Source: Planococcus beigongshangi (GTDB taxonomy: Bacteria > Bacillota > Bacilli > Bacillales_A > Planococcaceae). Taken from it: a DNA stretch of 54,987 nt. Each line of letters starts with the position of its first letter. The first letter of the stretch is position 1. The stretch lies in the NCBI RefSeq assembly GCF_016820495.1, contig NZ_JADHDU010000011.1, positions 1-54,987 on the forward strand, given 5' to 3'. Positions 10,666 through 19,662 of the stretch are shown here, in pieces. The notes under the pieces were generated by a model. The model did no database searches. It was not told the origin of the DNA and worked only from the letters and a program-made list of their open reading frames with translations. The translations under genes were made by a program, and so were the position numbers.

Positions 10666-10687
10666 GCAGTAAAAGGAGTTGAACGAA

Positions 10688-11353
10688 ATGTTTAAGACGA
10701 TAAAAGAAGATGTGGATGTAGTTTTTGAACAGGATCCGGCAGCCAGAAATTATTTGGAAGTCATCCTCACGTATTCGGGGCTGCACGCTGTCTGGGCACA
10801 TCGCCTGGCACATTTCTTTTTTAAGAAGAAACTATTTTTCATTGCCCGTGTCATTTCACAGATCAGCCGTTTTTTCACGGGAATCGAAATTCATCCGGGT
10901 GCTGTCATAGGCCGCCGCTTTTTCATTGATCACGGAATGGGTGTCGTCATCGGTGAGACATGCGTCATCGGTGATAACGTCACACTGTTCCAGGGGGTCA
11001 CACTCGGCGGAACGGGAAAAGAAAATGGCAAACGCCATCCGACACTGGAAGATAACGTGCTCGTGGCGACTGGGGCCAAGGTGCTTGGATCTATAACGAT
11101 AGGTGATAGTTCAAAGGTGGGTGCGGGTTCGGTGGTATTGAAAGATGTGCCGCCGCATTCAACAGTGGTGGGCATACCAGGTAAAGTGGTCATCCAGGAC
11201 GGCGTACGGGTCAAAAAGGATCTTAACCATCAGGATCTGCCGGACCCGGTAGCGGATATCTGCAATTCGATGGAGATGAAAATCGCCGAACTCCGGCGTG
11301 AAGTGGAATTATTGAAACAAGCCAGTAAGAAGAAAGAAGGGGATGCTGAATGA
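10688..11353 (+). CDS. cysE: Serine O-acetyltransferase CysE
   Basis: A 221-residue enzyme making O-acetylserine from serine and acetyl-CoA, the committing step of cysteine synthesis. An N-terminal helical domain ([10 protein letters not shown]) precedes a left-handed beta-helix of hexapeptide repeats containing [11 protein letters not shown] and [12 protein letters not shown] 10688 is preferred to a TTG at 10679 because AAAAGGAG (10671-10678) directly abuts the TTG. The T-box ties its expression to tRNA-Cys charging. It overlaps cysS by four bases. Confidence 0.97.
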   Translation: MFKTIKEDVDVVFEQDPAARNYLEVILTYSGLHAVWAHRLAHFFFKKKLFFIARVISQISRFFTGIEIHPGAVIGRRFFIDHGMGVVIGETCVIGDNVTLFQGVTLGGTGKENGKRHPTLEDNVLVATGAKVLGSITIGDSSKVGAGSVVLKDVPPHSTVVGIPGKVVIQDGVRVKKDLNHQDLPDPVADICNSMEMKIAELRREVELLKQASKKKEGDAE

Positions 11354-12750
11354 CGATCCAGATTTTTAATTCATTGTCGCGTACGAAAGAGGCGTTTGTT
11401 CCGCTCGAAGAAGGAAAAGTGAAGATGTATGTCTGCGGACCGACTGTCTATAATTATATCCATATTGGAAATGCACGTCCGGTCATCGTCTATGATACGG
11501 TGCGCCGCTATTTGGAGTACCGGGGCTATGACGTTAAATACGTCTCGAATTTCACCGATGTGGACGATAAGCTGATCAAAGCGGCTAATGAACTGGGCGA
11601 AACGGTTCCAGAAATTGCCGAGCGTTTCATCAAGGCCTATTTCGATAATACGGAGGCGCTCGGCTGCGCTGAGGCGGACGTCCATCCCCGTGTCACTGAA
11701 CATATGGAGCAGATCATCGAGTTTATCGAGGCGCTGATCGAAAAAGGCTTTGCTTACGAATCGCAGGGTGACGTCTATTACCGCACCCGTAAATTTGAGG
11801 GCTACGGTAAATTGTCGCACCAGTCGGTCGACGAACTGAAAATCGGTGCCCGCATCGAAACAGGCGATAAAAAAGAGGATGAATTGGATTTTGTGTTATG
11901 GAAAGCGGCCAAGCCGAAAGAAATCTCTTGGGAAAGTCCGTGGGGCGAAGGACGTCCGGGCTGGCATATCGAATGTTCGGTCATGGCCCGTGAACATCTC
12001 GGGGATACAATCGATATCCATGCCGGTGGACAGGATTTGACGTTCCCGCATCATGAAAATGAAATCGCGCAATCGGAAGCTTACACAGGGAAACCGTTTG
12101 CCCGCTACTGGATGCATAACGGCTATATCAATATCGACAACGAAAAAATGTCGAAGTCGCTGAATAACTTCGTACTGGTGAACGATATCCTGAAAGAATT
12201 GGATCCGCAGGTGCTGCGTTTCTTCATGCTGTCGGTGCATTACCGCCATCCGATCAATTATTCACAGCAATTGGTGGAAGATGCCATCGCCGGGCTGGAA
12301 CGTCTGCGGACCTCTTATGCCAATCTGACACATCGCCTCGGCGTATCGGCCGGGCTCGGTGATCATTCCGATATCTGGCTGTCGAAAATCGAAGCAATCA
12401 AGAAAGAATTTATTGAAACGATGGATGATGACTTCAACACGGCACACGGGATTTCGAAATTGTTTGACCTGTCGCGTCTGGCGAATACGTATCTGTTGGA
12501 AAAACAGACTTCGGCAGAAGTGCTGGAAACGTTCATTGCTGTCTTGGATGAATTGGCGGCTGTGCTCGGCTTGCCGTTCAAACAGGAAGAAGAATTGCTG
12601 GATGCGGAAGTTGAGGCTTTATTGGCTGAGCGCATCGAAGCACGCAAGAACCGTGATTTTGCCCGTGCCGATGAGATCCGTGATTTATTTAAGGAAAAAA
12701 ATATCATTTTAGAAGATACCGCACAAGGTACACGCTGGAAGAGGGGGTAA
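11350..12750 (+). CDS. cysS: Cysteinyl-tRNA synthetase
   Basis: A 466-residue class I synthetase. The zinc cysteine C29 in [12 protein letters not shown] (38-41), the zinc-site GWHIECS and [10 protein letters not shown] motifs and KMSKS (266-270) are all present, so the enzyme looks intact. It is coupled to cysE through an ATGA overlap and shares its T-box. Confidence 0.98.
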   Translation: MTIQIFNSLSRTKEAFVPLEEGKVKMYVCGPTVYNYIHIGNARPVIVYDTVRRYLEYRGYDVKYVSNFTDVDDKLIKAANELGETVPEIAERFIKAYFDNTEALGCAEADVHPRVTEHMEQIIEFIEALIEKGFAYESQGDVYYRTRKFEGYGKLSHQSVDELKIGARIETGDKKEDELDFVLWKAAKPKEISWESPWGEGRPGWHIECSVMAREHLGDTIDIHAGGQDLTFPHHENEIAQSEAYTGKPFARYWMHNGYINIDNEKMSKSLNNFVLVNDILKELDPQVLRFFMLSVHYRHPINYSQQLVEDAIAGLERLRTSYANLTHRLGVSAGLGDHSDIWLSKIEAIKKEFIETMDDDFNTAHGISKLFDLSRLANTYLLEKQTSAEVLETFIAVLDELAAVLGLPFKQEEELLDAEVEALLAERIEARKNRDFARADEIRDLFKEKNIILEDTAQGTRWKRG

Positions 12751-12754
12751 GGGT

Positions 12755-13174
12755 TTGGACGTATTGCGCAATCAGGATGTAGACCAATTGAACGCCCTTG
12801 CCCTCGCCTATATGGGAGATGCCGTGTACGAGCAGGCGGTGCGTGAGCATTTGCTGCGCTCAGGCAGGGTGAAACCAAACACATTGCACCGGATGTCGAC
12901 GACTTTCGTTTCGGCGAAAGCCCAGGCTGTCGTGTTAAAGCGGCTGACGGAAGAAGGGTTTCTGTCGGAAGCGGAACTGGCTGTCATGCGGCGCGGACGC
13001 AATGCCAAATCCGGGTCGGTGCCGAAAAACACCGATGTGCAGACATACAATTTCAGCAGCGCTTTTGAAGCGGTGCTGGGCTGGAATTATTTAAAGGGCC
13101 ATACGGAGCGGGTCGGCGAAATTATAACGTATGCCATCGCTATAATAGAAGAACCGAAAGGAGTGATCAAATGA
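12755..13174 (+). CDS. mrnC: Mini-ribonuclease 3 MrnC
   Basis: A 139-residue dimeric RNase III-like nuclease lacking a dsRNA-binding domain; it trims 23S rRNA precursor ends in bacilli. The catalytic motif is AYMGDAVYE with D22, and RGRNAKSG is a family signature. A TTG start is used: GAGGGGG (12741-12747) precedes it and the next in-frame ATG is inside the active-site motif. It overlaps rlmB by four bases. Confidence 0.94.
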   Translation: MDVLRNQDVDQLNALALAYMGDAVYEQAVREHLLRSGRVKPNTLHRMSTTFVSAKAQAVVLKRLTEEGFLSEAELAVMRRGRNAKSGSVPKNTDVQTYNFSSAFEAVLGWNYLKGHTERVGEIITYAIAIIEEPKGVIK

Positions 13175-13923
13175 CTGAGGAAATGGAACCGGAAATCATC
13201 GGGGGCAAAAACCCGGTGCTCGAAGCGTTACGTGCAGAGCGTGACATCAATAAAATCTGGATTGCGGAAGGCGTCCAGAAAAAGGGGATTGCAGAACTGC
13301 TGCAATTGGCGAAAGAGCGGAAAGTCATCGTCCAGTTTGTGCCGAAGAAAAAAATCGACGGCCTGACGGATTCGAATCATCAAGGGATCGCTGCGGCGGT
13401 TGCCGCTTATAATTACGCAGAACTTGATGACCTCTTTAAAATTGCGGAATCCCGTTCGGAAGATCCATTCTTTCTGATCCTGGATGAACTGGAAGATCCG
13501 CATAATCTTGGTTCGATCATGCGTACGGCGGATGCGGTAGGGGCACACGGATTGATCATCCCGAGGCGGCGTGCTGTCGGTTTGACAGCAGTCGTTGCAA
13601 AAGCCTCCACTGGCGCTATTGAACATATTCCGGTTGTGCGCGTCAATAATCTTTCGCAGACAGTAGATGAACTGAAAAAACGCAGTGTCTGGATTGCAGG
13701 CACCGATGCGAAGGAATCCGTCGATTACCGCCGCATGGATGCTAATCTGCCGCTGGCTGTCATCATCGGCAGCGAGGGCAAAGGGATGAGCCGGATCCTG
13801 CGCGAGAAATGTGATTTCCTTTACCAATTGCCGATGGTCGGCCATGTTACTTCCTTGAACGCTTCTGTGGCAGCGAGCCTGCTCATGTATGAAGTCTACC
13901 GGAAGCGCCATTCACTGGATTAA
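13171..13923 (+). CDS. rlmB: 23S rRNA (guanosine-2'-O)-methyltransferase RlmB (YacO)
   Basis: A 250-residue SPOUT/TrmH family RNA ribose methyltransferase. The N-terminal substrate-binding domain is followed by the knotted catalytic domain with [23 protein letters not shown] and [13 protein letters not shown], the three family motifs. By homology the target is G2251 of 23S rRNA. Its link to mrnC fits a shared role in rRNA maturation. Confidence 0.95.
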   Translation: MTEEMEPEIIGGKNPVLEALRAERDINKIWIAEGVQKKGIAELLQLAKERKVIVQFVPKKKIDGLTDSNHQGIAAAVAAYNYAELDDLFKIAESRSEDPFFLILDELEDPHNLGSIMRTADAVGAHGLIIPRRRAVGLTAVVAKASTGAIEHIPVVRVNNLSQTVDELKKRSVWIAGTDAKESVDYRRMDANLPLAVIIGSEGKGMSRILREKCDFLYQLPMVGHVTSLNASVAASLLMYEVYRKRHSLD

Positions 13924-13928
13924 GCGAT

Positions 13929-14438
13929 ATGAATATTCTGCTGGTTGATGGCTATAACATCATTGGAGACTGGTTGGAACTAAGGGAGTTAAAAAAAGAC
14001 AGACTGGCCGATGCCAGAGACCGCCTGATTGAGCGGATGGCTGAATACCGGGGATACAAAGGCTGGCGCGTCATCATCGTATTCGATGCCCATCTGGTGC
14101 CTGGCATCGAGGCCCGTGATCTGCAGTCGAATGTCGAAGTGATTTTCACGAAAGAAAGTGAAACCGCCGATGAGCGGATTGAAAAATTGGCGACGAGTTT
14201 AAACAACCGGCGCGACCAGGTTTATGTGGCCACTTCGGATTCAACGGAGCAATCGGTGATTTTTGCCAAAGGTGCGCTTAGGATCTCTGCCCGCGAACTG
14301 GAAATTGAAGTGGAAGAAATTCAGCAGAAAATTTCGAAAAAAGTGAAAGAAATCCAAGAGCAGCAAGCTTTCTCGAAAATCGCACTCCCCAAGGAAGTTG
14401 CAGAAATATTTGAAAAATGGCGGCGTGGGCTGAAATGA
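13929..14438 (+). CDS. rae1: NYN-domain endoribonuclease (YacP/Rae1)
   Basis: A 169-residue protein with the N-terminal PIN-like NYN motif LLVDGYNIIGDW and VIIVFDAH, and a C-terminal coiled segment (about 120-155). The B. subtilis homologue Rae1 cleaves mRNA in the ribosomal A site in a translation-dependent way. No clear Shine-Dalgarno is seen before the ATG, which lies five bases after the rlmB stop, suggesting translational coupling. Confidence 0.92.
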   Translation: MNILLVDGYNIIGDWLELRELKKDRLADARDRLIERMAEYRGYKGWRVIIVFDAHLVPGIEARDLQSNVEVIFTKESETADERIEKLATSLNNRRDQVYVATSDSTEQSVIFAKGALRISARELEIEVEEIQQKISKKVKEIQEQQAFSKIALPKEVAEIFEKWRRGLK

Positions 14439-14442
14439 ACGG

Positions 14443-14472
14443 TTGACGCTTAAATTTTCCTTCCTGTATACT
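14443..14472 (+). promoter_or_regulatory. sigH promoter
   Basis: TTGACG (14443-14448), an 18-base spacer and TATACT (14467-14472). Because this lies inside a longer in-frame reading frame that begins at 14443, it supports the downstream GTG at 14509 as the true sigH start. Confidence 0.8.
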
Positions 14473-14508
14473 GATGATATCGAGGTTCGCGCGACCGGAG
14501 GGATAACC

Positions 14509-15159
14509 GTGGGAAATCAGGAACAAGTTCAAGCCCGGCGATTTTTAGAAATGACAGATGAGGAACTTGTCAGTTTGGTCCACGACGGAAATACCGAAGC
14601 ACTGGATTTTCTGATCAATAAATTTCGGCATTTCGTTCGTATGAAAGCCCGTTCTTATTTCCTGATCGGAGCTGACAAAGAAGACATTATCCAGGAAGGC
14701 ATGATTGGCCTGTATAAAGCCATCCGTGATTTCCGCAGCGATAAATTGTCTTCGTTCAGGGCGTTTGCGGAACTGTGCATCATCCGGCAAATCATCACCG
14801 CCATCAAAACGGCAACACGCCAGAAGCATATTCCACTGAACTCCTACGTCTCTTTGGACAAGCCGATCTATGACGAAGAATCTGATCGCACGTTGATGGA
14901 TGTCCTGACCGACAACGGTGTGGATGATCCGCAGCAATTGATGATCAATAACGAAGAATTTCTTTATATGGAAGAGAAAATGGGCGAGGTGCTCAGTGAA
15001 CTGGAGCGGGAAGTCTTGGCTTTATATCTGGACGGCCAGACCTACCAGGAAATTTCAGAAAAATTGGATCGCCACGTAAAATCGATCGATAACGCTCTGC
15101 AGCGTGTCAAAAGGAAATTGGAGCGCCATCTTCAGATAGATGAAACCCGCACCTCCTGA
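14509..15159 (+). CDS. sigH: RNA polymerase sigma factor SigH (Spo0H)
   Basis: A 216-residue sigma-70 family factor. Region 2 includes KARSYFLIGADKEDIIQEG and GLYKAIRDF; region 4 carries the helix-turn-helix YQEISEKLDRHVKSIDNALQ. In bacilli SigH controls early-stationary, competence and sporulation genes. The GTG start at 14509 follows CGGAGGGA (14497-14504) and gives the normal length. Its presence does not prove sporulation, since non-sporulating Bacillales also keep it. Confidence 0.96.
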   Translation: MGNQEQVQARRFLEMTDEELVSLVHDGNTEALDFLINKFRHFVRMKARSYFLIGADKEDIIQEGMIGLYKAIRDFRSDKLSSFRAFAELCIIRQIITAIKTATRQKHIPLNSYVSLDKPIYDEESDRTLMDVLTDNGVDDPQQLMINNEEFLYMEEKMGEVLSELEREVLALYLDGQTYQEISEKLDRHVKSIDNALQRVKRKLERHLQIDETRTS

Positions 15160-15229
15160 TGCGCTGTTGACATGGAAGTTTTAAGGTGATAACCTTGAAA
15201 AAGCTGCAAACTCGAATAGGATGAGGGAA

Positions 15230-15376
15230 ATGGCTAAAAAAATCGTTTTAAGCTGCTCGAAATGTGCATCCCGCAATTATACGGTTCCTGCGAAAGCGGA
15301 ATCCAGCACACGTTTGGAACTTAATAAATTCTGTGCTCATTGCAATGGGCATACCGTGCATAAACAAACGTTATGA
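15230..15376 (+). CDS. rpmG: 50S ribosomal protein L33, zinc-ribbon form
   Basis: A 48-residue protein, MAKKIVLSCSKCASRNY at the start, with four cysteines (C9, C12, C35, C38), i.e. the C+ zinc-binding paralogue. ATG at 15230 follows GGATGAGGG. Position before secE-nusG is conserved in Bacillales. A TTGACA at 15167-15172 lies upstream but no good -10 follows at normal spacing. Confidence 0.95.
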   Translation: MAKKIVLSCSKCASRNYTVPAKAESSTRLELNKFCAHCNGHTVHKQTL

Positions 15377-15436
15377 ATTTAAGTGAATGCCGAACGATAT
15401 AGAGAGTATTTTTTAAACTTCGGAGGTTTTTGAACA

Positions 15437-15622
15437 ATGGGCAACATTGGGGATTTCTTTAAAAACGTCATTTCGGAAATGAGAAAAGTAAGCTGGCCAA
15501 AACGCAAGGAATTGACACGCTATACGATCGTCGTTCTTTCAACAGTTATCTTCATGGCGCTCTTCTTCGCATTGATCGATACAGGCATATCGGAATTATT
15601 CCGTTGGTTCTTAGCGCTTTAA
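15437..15622 (+). CDS. secE: Preprotein translocase subunit SecE
   Basis: A 61-residue single-span SecYEG subunit. It has the amphipathic VSWPKRKE segment followed by one membrane helix (about residues 30-55). CGGAGG precedes the ATG by about ten bases. It is followed by a hairpin with a T run (15661-15688) before nusG. Confidence 0.96.
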   Translation: MGNIGDFFKNVISEMRKVSWPKRKELTRYTIVVLSTVIFMALFFALIDTGISELFRWFLAL

Positions 15623-15660
15623 TACTCTGGCGTCCAACAAGAATAATGAATAAAAAATAG

Positions 15661-15688
15661 CCCGTCATTCTACGAGTACGGGTTTTTT
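15661..15688 (+). terminator. Possible terminator/attenuator between secE and nusG
   Basis: A short 5-bp stem (CCCGT, 15661-15665, with ACGGG, 15678-15682), flanked by A-rich sequence on the left and TTTTTT on the right. The stem is short, so termination is probably partial. Confidence 0.5.
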
Positions 15689-15730
15689 CATTTGGAAAAA
15701 AGGAGGGATGGACGTCTAGTCCGTGCGAAT

Positions 15731-16264
15731 ATGGAAAAGAATTGGTATGTAGTCCACACGTATTCCGGTTATGAAAACAAAGTAAAAGCGAACTTGGAAA
15801 AACGTGTTGAAACAATGGGCATGGAAGACCTCATCTTCCGCGTCATCATTCCGGAAGAACAGGAAACAGATTTCAAAGACGGTAAAAAGCGCACTGTCAT
15901 GCGTAAAACATTCCCGGGATATGTCCTGGTCGAATTGATCATGACGGATGAATCCTGGTATGTTGTCCGCAATACACCGGGAGTAACAGGTTTTATCGGT
16001 TCTTCGGGGGGCGGGGCAAAACCGACGCCGCTGCTTGACGAAGAAGTTGATTTCATCCTGAAGCAGATGGGTATGACGGAACGCCGTGTCGACATCGATT
16101 TCGCAGTTGCGGATATCGTCGAAGTCATGGAAGGGCCATTCGCGAACTTCCAGGGTAAAGTGGAAGAAATCGATGAAACAAAAGGCAAAGTCAAAGTTTC
16201 CATTGATATCTTCGGCCGGGAAACAAAAATGGAGCTTGATTTCGAGCAAGTCCAAAAAATTTAA
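15731..16264 (+). CDS. nusG: Transcription termination/antitermination factor NusG
   Basis: A 177-residue protein with the NGN domain (WYVVHTYSGYENKVK through FPGYVLVE and VRNTPGVTGF) and a C-terminal KOW domain (about 125-177, GPFANFQGKVEEID). It binds RNA polymerase and modulates pausing. ATG 15731 gives the MEKNWYVVHTYSG start of the family, but the only good Shine-Dalgarno, AAGGAGGG (15700-15707), is 23 bases upstream; an in-frame TTG at 15692 precedes that site. The start assignment relies on homology. Confidence 0.95.
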   Translation: MEKNWYVVHTYSGYENKVKANLEKRVETMGMEDLIFRVIIPEEQETDFKDGKKRTVMRKTFPGYVLVELIMTDESWYVVRNTPGVTGFIGSSGGGAKPTPLLDEEVDFILKQMGMTERRVDIDFAVADIVEVMEGPFANFQGKVEEIDETKGKVKVSIDIFGRETKMELDFEQVQKI

Positions 16265-16271
16265 AAGCCGC

Positions 16272-16300
16272 TTGCTATTCCGGATCATAAGTGGTATTAT
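16272..16300 (+). promoter_or_regulatory. rplK-rplA promoter
   Basis: TTGCTA (16272-16277), exactly 17 bases, TATTAT (16295-16300), placed just after the nusG stop. It leaves a leader of roughly 120 bases before rplK. Confidence 0.8.
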
Positions 16301-16378
16301 TTCATAGGTCAGACTGTCATAGGACAATCTGTACAATTTAGCTAATTCTATCAACATTGTTGACAGACAGATATTTGA

Positions 16379-16403
16379 GTGGGAGGGGAAACCCTATTAC
16401 CAC
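16379..16403 (+). promoter_or_regulatory. L1-binding site mimic in the rplK leader
   Basis: GTGGGAGGGG (16379-16388) pairs with CCC (16392-16394) and ATTACCAC (16396-16403): an outer GTGG/CCAC helix and an inner GGG-AAA-CCC hairpin. It copies the L1-binding element of 23S rRNA (GUGGGAGG...AUACCAC), the known basis of L1 feedback on rplK-rplA. Regulation here is inferred. Confidence 0.75.
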
Positions 16404-16429
16404 ATCACGGACTTAAGGAGGTGTGTTTC

Positions 16430-16855
16430 GTGGCTAAAAAAGTTATTAAAGTTGTAAAATTGCAGATTCCTGCAGCAAAAGCAAATCCAGCACCGCCGGT
16501 TGGTCCAGCATTGGGTCAAGCAGGTGTTAACATCATGGGATTCTGTAAAGAGTTCAACGCGCGTACTGCGGATCAAGCAGGACTGATTATTCCAGTTGAG
16601 ATTTCGGTATTTGAAGACCGTTCATTTACTTTCATTACGAAAACTCCGCCCGCAGCTGTTCTACTTAAAGTAGCAGCCGGTATTGAATCAGGTTCAGGTG
16701 AACCGAACCGCAATAAAGTAGCGACTGTGAAACGCGATAAAGTTCGCGAAATCGCAGAAACTAAAATGCCAGATCTAAATGCTGCTTCAGTTGAAGCTGC
16801 AATGTTGATGGTTGAAGGTACTGCTCGCAGCATGGGCATTACGATCGAAGACTAA
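16430..16855 (+). CDS. rplK: 50S ribosomal protein L11
   Basis: A 141-residue protein of the GTPase-associated centre. The N-terminal domain contains the proline-rich [19 protein letters not shown]; the C-terminal domain binds 23S rRNA helices 43/44. GTG 16430 follows TAAGGAGGTG (16414-16423); an in-frame ATG at 16379 is part of the L1 leader element and is rejected. The protein length equals that of the family. Confidence 0.98.
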   Translation: MAKKVIKVVKLQIPAAKANPAPPVGPALGQAGVNIMGFCKEFNARTADQAGLIIPVEISVFEDRSFTFITKTPPAAVLLKVAAGIESGSGEPNRNKVATVKRDKVREIAETKMPDLNAASVEAAMLMVEGTARSMGITIED

Positions 16856-16915
16856 TCCAGCAGTTGTTTTTGGACGGGTTGCGCAAGTTCCTAAAGGACT
16901 GCGCAGCCTTTAATC

Positions 16916-16942
16916 GTGGGAGGTATAAGACCGCTAGACCAC
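16916..16942 (+). promoter_or_regulatory. Second L1-binding site mimic, in the rplA leader
   Basis: GTGGGAGGT (16916-16924) with ACC (16930-16932) and GACCAC (16937-16942) repeats the outer GTGG/CCAC and inner GG(T/G)/(A/C)CC arrangement seen before rplK. It sits about ten bases before the rplA Shine-Dalgarno, where bound L1 could block initiation. Confidence 0.7.
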
Positions 16943-16961
16943 AACAAGGAGGACATTTAAA

Positions 16962-17660
16962 ATGGCTAAAACAGGCAAAAAGCTGCGCGAAGCAGCAAAA
17001 TTGATCGACCGTACAAACCTTTATGATGCAAAAGAAGCGATTGAACTTGCGAAAAAAGCAAGTACAGTAAACTTCGATGCAACAGTTGAAGTAGCTTTCC
17101 GTCTTGGAATCGATACGCGTAAGAACGACCAGCAGATCCGCGGAGCAGTTGTGCTTCCAAACGGTACTGGGAAAACTCAAAGCGTATTGGTATTCGCTAA
17201 AGGCGATAAAGTGAAAGAAGCAGAAGCAGCTGGCGCTGATTTTGTAGGCGATGCTGACTATATCCAAAAAATCCAACAAGGATGGTTTGACTTCGACGTG
17301 ATCGTAGCAACACCTGACATGATGGGTGAAGTTGGTAAAATCGGTCGCGTATTGGGACCAAAAGGCTTGATGCCAAACCCGAAAACAGGAACTGTTACAT
17401 TTGATGTAGCGAAAGCTGTTCAGGAAATCAAAGCTGGTAAAGTGGAATACCGTGCAGACAAAACAGGTATCATCCATGCGCCGATCGGGAAAGTTTCTTT
17501 TGATGACAGCAAACTTGCTGAAAACTTGGAAGCGATCTACGATGTAGTTGTTAAGGCTAAACCTGCAACTGCTAAAGGAACTTACATTAAATCACTTAAC
17601 GTAACAACTACAATGGGACCTGCTGTAAAAGTTGACCCGACGAAAGTTGCCGTTAAATAA
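16962..17660 (+). CDS. rplA: 50S ribosomal protein L1
   Basis: A 232-residue two-domain protein of the L1 stalk that helps eject deacylated tRNA. Family motifs [18 protein letters not shown] and [15 protein letters not shown] are intact. ACAAGGAGGAC precedes the ATG. L1 usually represses its own operon; the element at 16916-16942 is the likely target. Confidence 0.98.
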   Translation: MAKTGKKLREAAKLIDRTNLYDAKEAIELAKKASTVNFDATVEVAFRLGIDTRKNDQQIRGAVVLPNGTGKTQSVLVFAKGDKVKEAEAAGADFVGDADYIQKIQQGWFDFDVIVATPDMMGEVGKIGRVLGPKGLMPNPKTGTVTFDVAKAVQEIKAGKVEYRADKTGIIHAPIGKVSFDDSKLAENLEAIYDVVVKAKPATAKGTYIKSLNVTTTMGPAVKVDPTKVAVK

Positions 17661-17664
17661 TTTA

Positions 17665-17693
17665 TTGACATTACACAATATCTCGGCTATAAT
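17665..17693 (+). promoter_or_regulatory. rplJ-rplL promoter
   Basis: Perfect TTGACA (17665-17670) and TATAAT (17688-17693) with a 17-base spacer: the strongest consensus promoter in the window, just after the rplA stop. Confidence 0.93.
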
Positions 17694-17717
17694 AGCGGAG
17701 TTGTGAAATATACGTTT

Positions 17718-17840
17718 GTACCGCAGACAGCAGGAGCGCCAGTCGCTTAAATTATTCCTGCCGAGGACAATGAATTCAGTAACCATCTTTTTGATGCTGA
17801 CTTTATGCCCCTGTGTCTGTAGTGGACCAGGGGCTTTTCT
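17718..17840 (+). promoter_or_regulatory. L10 leader with terminator
   Basis: The leader has CAGGAGCG...CGCTTAAATTATTCCTG (17731-17760), matching the kink-turn-type L10(L12)4 binding element known in Bacillales rplJ leaders, followed by a GCCCCTG/CAGGGGC hairpin (17807-17813 with 17828-17834) and TTTT. Binding of the L10-L12 complex is expected to favour termination before rplJ. Confidence 0.85.
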
Positions 17841-17882
17841 TATGGAAACGGTATGAATGGAAAATCTATGGGAGGTGCCAAA

Positions 17883-18383
17883 ATGACAAAAGCAGTTGAA
17901 ACGAAAAAAGTTGTCGTGCAAACAATCGCTGATAAATTCGGCTCTGCAGCTTCTGTAGTAGTTGTTGATTACCGCGGTTTGAACGTTGCACAATTGACAG
18001 AACTTCGTAAACAGCTTCGTGAAGCAGGCGTTGAGTTTAAAGTTTACAAAAACTCAATGACTCGCCGTGCTACTGAAATGCATGGTCTTGAAGCGATCAA
18101 CGAACACTTTACAGGTCCTAACGCAATCGCATTCTCTAACGAAGATGTAGTTGCGCCAGCGAGAATCATCAACGATTTCGCGAAAAAGAACGAAGCGCTT
18201 GAAATTAAAGCAGGCGTTATCGAAGGTGCTGTATCTTCTGCGGAAGATATCAAAGCATTGGCAGAACTTCCATCACGCGAAGGTCTATTGTCTATGCTAC
18301 TCAGCGTACTTCAAGCTCCAATCCGCAACTTTGCTGCTACAACGAAAGCAGTTGCAGATCACAAAGAAGAACAAGGCGCTTAA
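17883..18383 (+). CDS. rplJ: 50S ribosomal protein L10
   Basis: A 166-residue protein that anchors L7/L12 dimers to the stalk base. The N-terminal rRNA-binding domain ([20 protein letters not shown]) and C-terminal helix are intact. ATG 17883 follows GGAGGTG (17871-17877); an in-frame ATG at 17853 lacks a ribosome-binding site. Confidence 0.98.
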   Translation: MTKAVETKKVVVQTIADKFGSAASVVVVDYRGLNVAQLTELRKQLREAGVEFKVYKNSMTRRATEMHGLEAINEHFTGPNAIAFSNEDVVAPARIINDFAKKNEALEIKAGVIEGAVSSAEDIKALAELPSREGLLSMLLSVLQAPIRNFAATTKAVADHKEEQGA

Positions 18384-18446
18384 TCAGTTAATCGCTTGAC
18401 ACGGCTTGCAATACAAAAAAATTACCTATCATAGGAGGAACTTATA

Positions 18447-18806
18447 ATGACACAAGAACAAATCTTAGACGCAATCAAAGAAATGACAGTTCTACAACTT
18501 AACGACCTTGTTAAAGCAATCGAAGAAGAATTCGGCGTAACTGCTGCTGCACCTGTAGCTGCTGCTGCTGGCGGCGCTGTTGCTGCTGAAGAGCAAACTG
18601 AATTCGACGTAATCCTTGCATCTGCTGGCGATCAGAAGATCAAAGTTATCAAAGCAGTTCGCGAAGTTACTGGTCTTGGCTTGAAAGAAGCTAAAGCTCT
18701 AGTTGACGAAGCTCCTAAAGCTCTTAAAGAAGGCGTTTCTAAAGAAGAAGCAGAAGAAATCAAAGCTAAAGTTGAAGAAGTTGGCGCTTCAGTAGAAGTT
18801 AAATAA
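18447..18806 (+). CDS. rplL: 50S ribosomal protein L7/L12
   Basis: A 119-residue acidic stalk protein. It has an N-terminal dimerisation domain, an alanine-rich hinge (about residues 35-50) and the C-terminal factor-binding domain with [31 protein letters not shown] precedes the ATG. Codon use is very biased, as expected for a gene translated at several copies per ribosome. Confidence 0.98.
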   Translation: MTQEQILDAIKEMTVLQLNDLVKAIEEEFGVTAAAPVAAAAGGAVAAEEQTEFDVILASAGDQKIKVIKAVREVTGLGLKEAKALVDEAPKALKEGVSKEEAEEIKAKVEEVGASVEVK

Positions 18807-18829
18807 TTTCTGAACTTGATAGCAATACA

Positions 18830-18865
18830 GAAAAAGCTCGTCAGTGCATACCGACGAGCTTTTTC
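18830..18865 (+). terminator. Intrinsic terminator after rplL
   Basis: A perfect 13-bp stem (GAAAAAGCTCGTC, 18830-18842, with GACGAGCTTTTTC, 18853-18865) with the T run inside the 3' arm. The A-rich 5' arm means it could work on either strand. Confidence 0.93.
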
Positions 18866-18915
18866 TTCATTTTCAATTTAATTGCCGCTGGTTGATTAAT
18901 GTAAGGAGGGCTTTT

Positions 18916-19518
18916 ATGTCACAGCATTATTATTCCAAAAATCCTCAAACTACAAGCAAACCCCAAGAATGGGCCTATACGTTGCGGGGCGAAAAAATCC
19001 AATTCCAGACAGATGCAGGGGTTTTCAGTAAAAATGAAGTGGATTTCGGTTCGCGCTTACTGATCGATGCCTTTGAGGAATCTGCCGTTGAAGGGCCGAT
19101 ACTCGATGTCGGCTGCGGCTACGGTCCGATTGGAATCGCCATCGCTAAGTCATTTCCCCGGAAAACGGTTCATATGGTGGACGTCAATACCCGCGCCATC
19201 GAACTTGCCAAGAAGAATGCAGCCAGAAATAATGCGGAAAATGTTGAAGTCTATGAAAGTGATGGGCTTTCTTCGGTAAAAGAAGAAGGGTTTTCGGCAA
19301 TCCTGACAAATCCGCCGATACGTGCCGGAAAAGAGACGGTTTTCAGGTTTTATGAGGAAGCCAGCGCCAAAATTGCGCAAGGCGGATCATTATGGGTGGT
19401 AATCCAGAAGAAACAAGGAGCCCCTTCGACGGAGGAGAAGCTGAAAGAACTTTTCGGCAACTGCCAGGTGGCTGATAAGAAGAAGGGATACTTCATTTTT
19501 GAGGCCAGAAAAGTTTGA
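18916..19518 (+). CDS. ybxB: 16S rRNA guanine-N2 methyltransferase, RsmC-like (YbxB)
   Basis: A 200-residue class I SAM-dependent methyltransferase. The SAM motif DVGCGYGPIGIAIA and the catalytic NPPI motif (LTNPPIRAGK) mark the RsmC/RlmG group that methylates G1207-type positions of 16S rRNA. The ATG at 18916 follows AAGGAGGG (18903-18910); the upstream in-frame extension runs through the rplL terminator and is rejected. The exact target base is inferred. Confidence 0.93.
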   Translation: MSQHYYSKNPQTTSKPQEWAYTLRGEKIQFQTDAGVFSKNEVDFGSRLLIDAFEESAVEGPILDVGCGYGPIGIAIAKSFPRKTVHMVDVNTRAIELAKKNAARNNAENVEVYESDGLSSVKEEGFSAILTNPPIRAGKETVFRFYEEASAKIAQGGSLWVVIQKKQGAPSTEEKLKELFGNCQVADKKKGYFIFEARKV

Positions 19519-19519
19519 C

Positions 19520-19546
19520 TTGACAAAAACCGTATGATATTATAAT
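19520..19546 (+). promoter_or_regulatory. rpoB-rpoC promoter
   Basis: TTGACA (19520-19525) overlaps the end of ybxB's stop region and TATAAT (19541-19546) follows after 15 bases; an overlapping TTGACT at 19515 gives 20. Neither spacing is ideal although both hexamers are excellent. Confidence 0.65.
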
Positions 19547-19626
19547 GAAATGCAAAATTTATTATTTTGAGGTCGTTTGCCCTTTTTTGGGCAGAGCATG
19601 GCGACAGTATTAATCACGTGTTAACC

Positions 19627-19662
19627 GAAAATGAGCTGATTTATTGGTCTCGTTTTCTTTTT
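19627..19662 (+). terminator. Leader terminator/attenuator upstream of rpoB
   Basis: GAAAATGAG (19627-19635) pairs with CTCGTTTTC (19649-19657, one G-U pair) and is followed by five T residues and further T-rich sequence. It lies downstream of the rpoB promoter and about 75 bases before the start codon, so it could attenuate rpoBC transcription. A smaller GCCC/GGGC hairpin lies upstream near 19578-19592. Confidence 0.65.

Noticed and set aside
16360..16388. TTGACA at 16360 as a second rplK promoter
   Set aside because: The -10 position falls in the GGGAGGGG of the L1 element and has no AT-rich hexamer.
18396..18424. TTGACA before rplL as an internal promoter
   Set aside because: No acceptable -10 at 15-19 bases; the spot reads AAAATT-like sequence.
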